44,316 nucleotides of DNA from an uncultured Marinoscillum sp. (GTDB taxonomy: Bacteria; Bacteroidota; Bacteroidia; Cytophagales; MED-G16). Shown piece by piece: positions 37,850 through 44,316 of the stretch. Position 1 is the first letter of the stretch. Each line of letters starts with the position of its first letter. Both the position numbers and the translations under genes were made by a program. The notes beneath the pieces are model-generated. The model did no database searches and was not told the DNA's origin. It worked only from the letters and a program-made list of their open reading frames with translations. The stretch is taken from contig CACOMW010000008.1 in NCBI GenBank assembly GCA_902628365.1, positions 1 through 44,316 on the forward strand. The letters run 5' to 3'.

Positions 37850-38269
37850 ATGTATCCAGATGAATTAACAAAACCTATGATCGAGGAACTTACATCTGTA
37901 GGTTTTAAAGAATTAAAAGATTCAGAATCAGTGATAAAAGAACTTCATAATGATTCTGGAAAATGTTTAGTATTAGTAAACTCAGTTTGTGGTTGTGCTG
38001 CAGGTGCAGCTAGACCTGGTGTTAAAGATTCTATTAAAGATTCGAAATTTAAACCTGACAAACTATTTACTGTTTTTGCTGGAGTTGACTTTGATGCTGT
38101 AGATAAAATAAGAGAAATGTGTCTTCCTTATCCTCCTAGTTCTCCAGCTATTGCACTTTTTGATAATGGAAACCTTATACATTTTATTGAAAGACACCAT
38201 ATAGAAGGAAGAAATGCTCTAATGATAAGTGAACATCTAAAAAACGTATATGAAGAGTACTGTTGCTAA
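37850..38269 (+). CDS. BrxA/BrxB family bacilliredoxin (DUF1094)
   Basis: 139 residues of the YphP/YqiW family. The N-terminus is MYPDELTKPM and the active site is C47-G-C49 in SVCGCAAGAARPGV, followed by PDKLFTVFAGVDFDAVDKIREM and PSSPAIALF, all family signatures. In Firmicutes these proteins remove bacillithiol from cysteines; in Bacteroidota the thiol partner is less certain. It ends the suf cluster and a double-cysteine tail (YCC) closes the protein. Confidence 0.93.
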   Translation: MYPDELTKPMIEELTSVGFKELKDSESVIKELHNDSGKCLVLVNSVCGCAAGAARPGVKDSIKDSKFKPDKLFTVFAGVDFDAVDKIREMCLPYPPSSPAIALFDNGNLIHFIERHHIEGRNALMISEHLKNVYEEYCC

Positions 38270-38280
38270 AATTAAGATAC

Positions 38281-38288
38281 TATATTTG
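38281..38288 (+). promoter_or_regulatory. Candidate -7 box upstream of hppA
   Basis: TATATTTG matches TAnnTTTG and ends 23 bases before the hppA ATG. A TTG occurs at 38263-38265, with a 15-base spacer that is shorter than the usual ~19. The assignment is plausible but not proved. Confidence 0.4.
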
Positions 38289-38311
38289 CCGATAAATTAA
38301 ATATAAATATT

Positions 38312-40438
38312 ATGAATGAAATGTTTTTATACCTTATACCAGGCTCAGGTATAGTCGCTTTATTATTTGTTTATTTAAAAAATAATTGGGTGGCTTCAAA
38401 AGAAGTTGGTTCAGAAAAGATGGAAAGAATTGCACAAAATATATCTGACGGTGCAATGGCATTTTTAAGAGCTGAATATAAAATTTTATCTGTTTTTGTT
38501 TTAATTACTGCAGTACTTTTAGGATTTAAAGGTGTAGCAGAAGGAACAAGTTATCTTGTAGCTGTATCATTTATTGTAGGTGCACTATGTTCTGGACTTG
38601 CAGGCTTTATAGGTATGAAGGTTGCTACTAAAGCAAATGTAAGAACAACAAATGCTGCACAAAAATCTCTTGGAAAAGCTTTGGAAATAGCTTTTTCAGG
38701 TGGAGCTGTAATGGGACTTGGAGTAGTTGGTTTAGGTGTACTAGGACTAGGCTCACTTTTCTTATTTTACAGTAATTTGTTTCAAGAGATAGATACAGTT
38801 ATTAAAGTTATTTCCGGTTTTTCTTTAGGAGCTAGTTCAATAGCATTATTTGCAAGAGTTGGAGGTGGTATTTATACAAAAGCTGCTGATGTAGGAGCAG
38901 ATTTGGTTGGTAAAGTTGAAGCTGGTATTCCAGAAGATCATCCACTTAATCCAGCAACAATTGCAGACAATGTAGGAGACAATGTAGGAGATGTAGCTGG
39001 AATGGGTGCAGATTTATTTGAATCATTTGTTGGCTCAATAATTGGGGCAATGGTTCTTGGCGCTGCTTTTATAGGTCTTCAAGAGTTTTCAGGTATTGAA
39101 ACAAATGCTATTCTTCTTCCTTTATTTATCGCATCAACTGGTATTATAATGTCAATTATTGGAACTTTATTTGTTAGAGTAAAAGAAGGAGGAAGTCCAC
39201 ATGCAGCTTTGAATGCTGGTGAATTCTCATCTGCTGGTCTAATGATAGTAGCTACATTTTTCCTTATAAATCAGTTTCTACCTGATGCTTGGGTTTTTAA
39301 CGGAAAAGAATATACTTCTATGGGTGTCTTTTATGCAACTCTTGCTGGTTTATTAGCTGGATTAGGAGTAGGAAAAATTACAGAATATTATACTGCAACA
39401 GGAAAAGCACCAGTCAAATCTATCGTTAAACAATCTGATACAGGTGCCGCTACAACAATTATTTCTGGCCTTGGAGTAGGTATGATGTCAACTGCAATTC
39501 CAATTCTATTAATTTGTGCTGCAATTTTAATTTCATTTCATACTGCAGGACTTTATGGTATTGCAATTGCTGCCGTTGGAATGCTTGCTAATACTGGAAT
39601 TCAATTAGCTGTTGATGCATATGGTCCAATATCAGATAACGCTGGTGGAATTGCAGAAATGGCTGAACTACCACCGAAGGTTAGAGAAAGAACTGACAAA
39701 TTAGATGCAGTTGGTAACACAACCGCAGCAATTGGAAAAGGCTTTGCTATTGCTTCTGCTGCTTTAACAGCTTTAGCTCTATTCGCTGCTTTCATGCAAA
39801 CTGCTCAAATTAGTACAATTGATATTTCAAATCCTATTGTAATGACAGGACTTCTAATTGGAGCCATGTTACCATTTGTATTTTCTGCACTCTCAATGAA
39901 TGCAGTGGGTAAGGCTGCTATGAGTATGATCGAAGAAGTTAGAAGACAATTCAGAGAGTTGCCTAAACTTAAAGCTGCATTAAAAATTATGAGAAAGCAT
40001 AACTCAGATTTATCAAAAGCATCTAAGGCAGATATGAAAATATTTAATGATGCAGACGGTGTTGCTGAATATAGTAAATGTGTTGAGATTTCTACAAAAG
40101 CTGCACTTAGGGAAATGGTTCTTCCTGGACTTATGGCAATATCTGTTCCAGTAATAATTGGTTTATCTGGTGGAGCAGAAATGCTTGGAGGACTTCTTGC
40201 TGGAGTGACTTCATCTGGAGTTCTTATGGCTATATTTCAGTCTAACGCTGGAGGTGCGTGGGATAATGCAAAAAAAATGATTGAAGAAGCTGGACAAAAA
40301 GGAACTGATGCTCATAAAGCAGCTGTAGTTGGAGATACTGTTGGTGATCCATTTAAAGATACATCTGGGCCTTCACTAAATATTTTATTAAAATTAATTT
40401 CTGTTGTAGCTTTAGTAATAGCGCCACTTTTAATTTGA
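38312..40438 (+). CDS. hppA: Membrane-bound ion-translocating pyrophosphatase
   Basis: 708 residues with about 16 membrane helices. The substrate and metal-binding motifs are complete: [20 protein letters not shown], then [27 protein letters not shown], then the C-terminal [20 protein letters not shown]. The GNTTAA motif (468-473) has Ala where K+-independent enzymes carry Lys, so a potassium-dependent enzyme is expected. It couples pyrophosphate hydrolysis to H+ or Na+ export; which ion cannot be settled by eye. The codon choice is slightly more GC- and Ala/Gly-rich than in its neighbours, as expected for a conserved membrane protein. Confidence 0.96.
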   Translation: MNEMFLYLIPGSGIVALLFVYLKNNWVASKEVGSEKMERIAQNISDGAMAFLRAEYKILSVFVLITAVLLGFKGVAEGTSYLVAVSFIVGALCSGLAGFIGMKVATKANVRTTNAAQKSLGKALEIAFSGGAVMGLGVVGLGVLGLGSLFLFYSNLFQEIDTVIKVISGFSLGASSIALFARVGGGIYTKAADVGADLVGKVEAGIPEDHPLNPATIADNVGDNVGDVAGMGADLFESFVGSIIGAMVLGAAFIGLQEFSGIETNAILLPLFIASTGIIMSIIGTLFVRVKEGGSPHAALNAGEFSSAGLMIVATFFLINQFLPDAWVFNGKEYTSMGVFYATLAGLLAGLGVGKITEYYTATGKAPVKSIVKQSDTGAATTIISGLGVGMMSTAIPILLICAAILISFHTAGLYGIAIAAVGMLANTGIQLAVDAYGPISDNAGGIAEMAELPPKVRERTDKLDAVGNTTAAIGKGFAIASAALTALALFAAFMQTAQISTIDISNPIVMTGLLIGAMLPFVFSALSMNAVGKAAMSMIEEVRRQFRELPKLKAALKIMRKHNSDLSKASKADMKIFNDADGVAEYSKCVEISTKAALREMVLPGLMAISVPVIIGLSGGAEMLGGLLAGVTSSGVLMAIFQSNAGGAWDNAKKMIEEAGQKGTDAHKAAVVGDTVGDPFKDTSGPSLNILLKLISVVALVIAPLLI

Positions 40439-41331
40439 TGTTAGAGAAAGAGAAAAAAATTAAAAAAAAAACATTAGGAAATTATCCGTTTCTTAGTGTA
40501 ATTTTTAGTGTTTCTCTTTCTTTATTTTTACTCGGTATTTTTTCTATTTTGCTAATTTCATCCTATAAGATGAAATTAAATATTAAAAAAAACATTGAAT
40601 TAAATATTTATTTAAACAAGGTTGTTTCAATAAATGATATTGAAAGAATTAATAAAATTATTCTTTCTAAAAATTATGTTTTAAATAAAGATGAATCATC
40701 AGTTATATTCATGTCTAAAGAAAAAGCCGCAAATGAGTATTCTAATGAACTGGGAGAAGATTTTATAAAGTTTTTAGGCCAAAACCCATTAAGGGATTTG
40801 TTTATTCTAAAAATAGATCAAGATTATTTCGATGGAGAAAAATTACTAGAAATTGAAAAAGATCTTATGGAAATTAATGGAATTTATGAAATAACTTATC
40901 CTAAAGATTTAATTGACGATATTAATAATAATGTAAACAAAATTGGCTTAATGTTAATTGTTATATTCTTTATATTACTTTTTATATCTAGCATTTTAAT
41001 TAATAATACAATTAGGCTTGCTTTATTTTCTCAAAGATTTTTAATTAGAAGTATGCAACTAGTCGGTGCTACCTCATTATTTATTCAAAAACCATTTCTT
41101 GTTAGAGGTGTGATATACGGAATAATTTCAGGGATATTATCCTCAATCTTATTATTTATTATTTTAATGTTTTTAAATTCTAGAATGGAAAATATTATGG
41201 GTATCATAGATTCAAAAAGTTTTTTAATTATATCTTTAAATATGATTTTAATAGGTATATTAATTGTGTCATTTAGCACATATAATTCAGTAAACAAATA
41301 TTTGAATTCTACCTTAGATGATTTGTACTAA
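40438..41331 (+). CDS. ftsX: Cell division protein FtsX
   Basis: 297 residues from the ATG at 40438, which overlaps the hppA TGA by one base (TGATG). A TTG one codon upstream is possible but unnecessary. The topology is that of FtsX: a cytoplasmic basic N-terminus, one helix (about 20-40), a periplasmic domain (about 45-160), then three helices with [30 protein letters not shown] between them. With FtsE it regulates peptidoglycan hydrolases at the septum. ftsE is not in the window. Confidence 0.93.
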   Translation: MLEKEKKIKKKTLGNYPFLSVIFSVSLSLFLLGIFSILLISSYKMKLNIKKNIELNIYLNKVVSINDIERINKIILSKNYVLNKDESSVIFMSKEKAANEYSNELGEDFIKFLGQNPLRDLFILKIDQDYFDGEKLLEIEKDLMEINGIYEITYPKDLIDDINNNVNKIGLMLIVIFFILLFISSILINNTIRLALFSQRFLIRSMQLVGATSLFIQKPFLVRGVIYGIISGILSSILLFIILMFLNSRMENIMGIIDSKSFLIISLNMILIGILIVSFSTYNSVNKYLNSTLDDLY

Positions 41332-41343
41332 TTTTAAAAATTA

Positions 41344-41553
41344 ATGAATAAGAAATCTAACCTTCCATTTGACAGCTCAAATTATAAAATTATGATTGCT
41401 GGAGTAATTTGTATTGCGATTGGTTTTATTGTAATGTCTTTAGATCAGGAGGATTATGGGTTTGGATTTCTTGGGCTTACTTTAGGTCCAATAATTGTTC
41501 TTTCAGGTTTCATTATTGAGTTTTTTGCAATTTTTTATAATCCTAAAAATTAA
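41344..41553 (+). CDS. DUF3098 family small membrane protein
   Basis: 69 residues with two membrane helices (about 15-33 and 43-64). The segment PFDSSNYKIMIAGVICIAIGFIVMS is the DUF3098 pattern, a short Bacteroidota family normally encoded between ftsX and uppP. That is its position here, 12 bases after ftsX and directly abutting the uppP-type gene. Function unknown, presumably envelope-related. Confidence 0.88.
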   Translation: MNKKSNLPFDSSNYKIMIAGVICIAIGFIVMSLDQEDYGFGFLGLTLGPIIVLSGFIIEFFAIFYNPKN

Positions 41554-43041
41554 ATGAATAGTTGGGAAGCACTTATTCTTGGAATAATCCAAGGATTAAC
41601 TGAGTTTTTACCAATAAGTAGTAGTGGACATTTAGAAATTGGTTCTTACATACTACACACAAATACATCTGAAAATTTATTATTTTCAATTGTTGTTCAC
41701 ATAGCAACTGCTCTTAGTATTTTAATCGTATTTAAAAAAGATATTAAGAAAATTTTTTCATCCTTATTTAAGTTTTCAAATAATGATGATACCCAGTTTT
41801 TTTTTAAAATAATATTATCGAGTGTTCCTGTAGGATTAATTGGAATTTTTTTTGAAGACAAAGTAGAAAATTTATTTAATGGTAACATTTTTCTTGTAGG
41901 CATAATGCTAATAATAACATCTATTATTTTAGCTATTACTCATTTACAAAAAAAAGATTCAAAAAAACAAGTTTCTTTTTTATCTGCTTTCATTATTGGA
42001 ATAGCACAATCAATTGCAATTTTACCTGGAATCTCAAGGTCTGGAATGACAATTTCTACTGCTTTGTTGTTAAAAATAAATAAAAAAGAAGCTACAAAGT
42101 TCTCATTTTTAATGGTCCTTATTCCAATATTTGGAATTATGATTATTAAATTATTCGAAAGTTTTAATTCAATAGAAACTTTAACAACTGAAATAGAGCT
42201 AAATTCTTTAACAATTGGATTCTTTTCAGCATTAGTCAGTGGAATAATAGCATGCAAGTGGATGATAAAAATAATTCAAAAAAGTAATTTAATATACTTC
42301 TCTATTTACTGTTTTATAATAGGATCATTCTCAATTTTTACAAGCTTTAATAATCTAGAATCAAAAGAAAATAAAATTTTTACAATTCAACCTATTTACC
42401 CTGTGGAGGAACTAAAAAAAATAGCATTAAAATCATCAGTCCCATTAGAAGATAGTTTAGAGGATAAGTCTGATGAGTTAGTTGATATTTATAATTTAGA
42501 TTCATCCGTTAAACTTGACATAAGATATGCTTCAAAAAATAATTTTATGCAAACAGAATTTTATACCGAACCTAGAGCATTTTTAATCAGTGATGCTGCT
42601 AAGATGTTAATAAAAGCTCATCAAGAATTAGGTAATTATGGATATGGGATAGTTATATATGATGCATATAGGCCTTGGTTTGTTACAAAAATGTTTTGGG
42701 AAGCAACACCAGATTCATTAAAAAACTTTGTTGCAGACCCATCATCAGGATCCGTTCATAATAGAGGTTGTGCCGTAGATATTGGATTATATAATATTAA
42801 AAATGGAAAAATAATACAGATGATTTCAGGATATGATGAGTTCACTGAAAGAGCATATCCAACATACGTGGGCGGAACAAAAAAAGAAAGAGAAAATAGA
42901 AATCTTTTAATTACTATAATGAAAAAATATGGATTTCAAGTTTACAAATATGAATGGTGGCACTTTGATTTCAAATTATGCAACAATAAAATTATGAATT
43001 TGGAATTTAATGAGATAGATTCTATAATAAATTTAAATTAA
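41554..43041 (+). CDS. Fusion: undecaprenyl-diphosphatase (UppP/BacA) joined to VanX-like D-Ala-D-Ala dipeptidase
   Basis: A continuous 495-residue frame with two domains. Residues 1-~268 are UppP: GLTEFLPISSSGH (14-26, with the conserved Glu17 and His26) and PGISRSG (158-164, with the catalytic Arg162), within about seven membrane segments. It dephosphorylates undecaprenyl diphosphate to recycle the cell-wall lipid carrier. A polar, acidic linker of ~45 residues follows. Residues ~310-495 match the D-Ala-D-Ala dipeptidase family (peptidase M15D): KLDIRYASKNNFMQTEFY, the arginine in DAYRP, zinc ligands His402 and Asp409 (SVHNRGCAVD), catalytic Glu467 and zinc ligand His470 (EWWHFD). All key residues of both halves are present. 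The last UppP helix replaces the signal peptide that stand-alone relatives carry, which would place the peptidase in the periplasm. The gene occupies the normal uppP position after ftsX and DUF3098. Confidence 0.9.
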   Translation: MNSWEALILGIIQGLTEFLPISSSGHLEIGSYILHTNTSENLLFSIVVHIATALSILIVFKKDIKKIFSSLFKFSNNDDTQFFFKIILSSVPVGLIGIFFEDKVENLFNGNIFLVGIMLIITSIILAITHLQKKDSKKQVSFLSAFIIGIAQSIAILPGISRSGMTISTALLLKINKKEATKFSFLMVLIPIFGIMIIKLFESFNSIETLTTEIELNSLTIGFFSALVSGIIACKWMIKIIQKSNLIYFSIYCFIIGSFSIFTSFNNLESKENKIFTIQPIYPVEELKKIALKSSVPLEDSLEDKSDELVDIYNLDSSVKLDIRYASKNNFMQTEFYTEPRAFLISDAAKMLIKAHQELGNYGYGIVIYDAYRPWFVTKMFWEATPDSLKNFVADPSSGSVHNRGCAVDIGLYNIKNGKIIQMISGYDEFTERAYPTYVGGTKKERENRNLLITIMKKYGFQVYKYEWWHFDFKLCNNKIMNLEFNEIDSIINLN

Positions 43042-43470
43042 TTCCTCAGCTTTAGCTATTGATTCTTCAAACTGTTTGCCAATTTTCAAAATTTCATCTC
43101 TTTTAAGGTTTAATTTTTGATTTATATCCTGATAAAAATCTAATTTTTTTTCTTCCATTTTTTTATTCATAGGATATGAGTCATATGGAAACTGATCGCT
43201 AAAATTTTTCATAAAACTCATCATTGACATGTTAGATTCTTTTAAATTTTTAATAGCTAAATCAATATTAGAATCTATAATTTCTTTATTTGATAAATCA
43301 TTTTCTAATGAATTTATTGTGGACATTTTTTTCATTACCTCATCATGTTGTTCGATAATATCTGATAATAAAGCCATATTTTCAGAATGAACACTTGATA
43401 TATCACTTGTAGTTGATGTACACCCAATAAAAAATAAAAGTAAAAAACTTAATAAAAATAATTTTTTCAT
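43033..43470 (-). CDS. Small helical lipoprotein
   Basis: 145 residues. A lysine-started signal peptide ends in FFIGC, so lipidation is likely at Cys17. The rest is predicted to be alpha-helical and charged, with MKKMSTINSLENDL, a short MMSFMKNFSDQFPYDSYP element and a C-terminal coiled-coil-like stretch. Similar short lipoproteins in Bacteroidota are often given the uninformative name 'viral A-type inclusion protein'. It lies two bases after the putative barrel protein gene and overlaps the end of the UppP-VanX fusion gene by 9 bases. Function unknown. Confidence 0.75.
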   Translation of the reverse strand: MKKLFLLSFLLLFFIGCTSTTSDISSVHSENMALLSDIIEQHDEVMKKMSTINSLENDLSNKEIIDSNIDLAIKNLKESNMSMMSFMKNFSDQFPYDSYPMNKKMEEKKLDFYQDINQKLNLKRDEILKIGKQFEESIAKAEELI

Positions 43471-43472
43471 AA

Positions 43473-44316
43473 TCAGTGATGTTTATTTGATCCAGGTGAA
43501 AATTGTAGTCCAATTAGAAAACTATTATCTAATCCCATCTGAATTCCATTATAATTTTGCAGCAAAGGTAAAAAATATTCAATACCAATTCTAATTTTTT
43601 TCAATTTTCCAAAAGGTGGAATAATATTTATGCCTATACTTGAGTTAAAAACATAAAAACCATAGTTGTAAGCATTAGATTCTGTAACAATAGTTGTGGT
43701 TAATTCAGGATCTTTACCTCTTATTTTATCAGAAAATTTATTTTGCAAATTTAAACTCACGCTTATCCAATTTGAGATTTTTAATGCGGCCCAGTAGTTT
43801 ATATCTAAATCATTTCCAAAGCTATAATTAAATGAGTTTTTTCCGATATATATATTATATGATGGTTGAATCCCAAAAGAAATTTTTTCAAGTTGAAAAA
43901 ATGTAGTTAATCCAAGTCTAGTATTCCATGTTCCAGAACCTATTTGCATATTGTAGGGAAGTTTAGTAATACTAAAAGAAGAAAAATTATCATTTGAATT
44001 TATAGACCCAACAGGAAAAGATACCCCGATATTTAAATGTGTTTTATTCATGCTTTTATCGATAAGGCTATATAAACCAAAAAAATTAATATCTTCAACT
44101 CCAGATGAGCTTACTTGAAAAGCTTGGTTTTTTTTCGAAAGTAAATTCATAGTTTTAAGAGTGAATCCAATTGATGTCATTAAATTTATTTTCCTTGAAA
44201 TACCATACATAAAACCAACCTTGTGGGATTCAATTTTATTTGACTCACTAATTGAATTGTAGTTATTAAGAATATCATCGATTTCTACCTCTGAATTTCC
44301 ATTTAGATTACCTGAC
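43473..44316 (-). CDS. Putative outer-membrane beta-barrel (transporter-like) protein, 5' end outside the window
   Basis: The frame stays open to the right edge of the window, so the gene is truncated. An ATG at 44210 is internal, because 35 further codons upstream are open and protein-like. The visible part has alternating hydrophobic/polar strands ending in aromatic residues (GIQPSYNIYIGKNSFNY, LKISNWISVSLNLQNKF, RIGIEYFLPLLQNY), as expected of an outer-membrane barrel, and ends ...GLQFSPGSNKHH. This resembles Bacteroidota proteins labelled 'transporter' of unknown substrate. The His-rich end and neighbouring lipoprotein do not suffice to assign a role. Confidence 0.65.
   Translation of the reverse strand, partial: SGNLNGNSEVEIDDILNNYNSISESNKIESHKVGFMYGISRKINLMTSIGFTLKTMNLLSKKNQAFQVSSSGVEDINFFGLYSLIDKSMNKTHLNIGVSFPVGSINSNDNFSSFSITKLPYNMQIGSGTWNTRLGLTTFFQLEKISFGIQPSYNIYIGKNSFNYSFGNDLDINYWAALKISNWISVSLNLQNKFSDKIRGKDPELTTTIVTESNAYNYGFYVFNSSIGINIIPPFGKLKKIRIGIEYFLPLLQNYNGIQMGLDNSFLIGLQFSPGSNKHH

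Noticed and set aside
41554-43041. UppP and VanX-like regions as two adjacent genes split by a missed stop
   Set aside because: The frame has no stop or frame change between the domains, the linker is coherent protein, and the dipeptidase lacks a separate clear start with its own signal peptide other than the last UppP helix. It was kept as a fusion, with the internal start noted as an alternative.
1-44316. tRNA, rRNA, CRISPR arrays, insertion sequences, integration sites and riboswitches
   Set aside because: None was recognised; gaps are short and AT-rich, and no repeat array, transposase or structured leader other than the fadD-upstream hairpin was seen by eye.

Overview
The window looks like a chromosomal segment of a streamlined, AT-rich, probably marine member of the Bacteroidota (Flavobacteriia-like). 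The reasons are the very low GC content, the alternative complex III plus caa3/aa3 oxidase operon in the order typical of that phylum, Bacteroidota-restricted small families (DUF3098, DUF6728-like, small CxxC membrane protein), the long insertion-type IspG, TAnnTTTG-like -7 boxes, and almost no intergenic DNA. About 41 protein genes were called. The first and last genes run off the window. No tRNA, rRNA, CRISPR array, IS element or phage gene was seen, and no gene-free stretch exceeds 300 bases. The longest gap is 31535-31801.

Layout. (1) 1-8668, plus strand: the end of a beta-propeller protein, a large secreted sortilin/BNR-repeat protein, the ribosome GTPase Der and leucyl-tRNA synthetase. 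(2) 8665-12175, minus strand: a short operon of an SDR oxidoreductase, IspG (isoprenoid precursor synthesis), a tiny membrane protein and a GDSL/SGNH lipoprotein hydrolase. (3) 12240-13716, plus strand: MlaE/MlaF-type lipid transport permease and ATPase. (4) 13713-29722, minus strand: one 16-kb respiratory operon reading actA-B-C-D-E-F, coxB, coxA, ctaA, ctaB, two subunit-III proteins, a subunit-IV protein, an SCO-like protein, a DUF420 protein and a small CxxC protein. It encodes a quinol:cytochrome c oxidoreductase, a terminal cytochrome oxidase and its heme A and assembly factors. (5) 29852-31534, minus strand: a FadD-type acyl-CoA ligase, preceded by a strong minus-strand hairpin with a T-tract. 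(6) 31802-38269, plus strand: an Lrp/AsnC regulator followed by sufB-C-D-S-E, a SufT-like gene and a BrxA/BrxB bacilliredoxin, i.e. Fe-S cluster assembly. (7) 38312-43041, plus strand: membrane pyrophosphatase HppA, FtsX, a DUF3098 protein and a fused UppP::VanX-like protein. (8) 43033-44316, minus strand: a small lipoprotein and a 5'-truncated outer-membrane-barrel-like protein.

Two points stand out. The gene at the usual uppP position (after ftsX and DUF3098) encodes one polypeptide joining an undecaprenyl-diphosphatase to a D-Ala-D-Ala dipeptidase-like domain. Both halves keep their catalytic residues, so lipid-carrier recycling is coupled to stem-peptide hydrolysis in the periplasm. The SCO-family copper chaperone in the oxidase operon has lost the CxxxC copper site, although the CuA site of its presumed target CoxB is intact. 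All calls are from reading the sequence; no database search was run.
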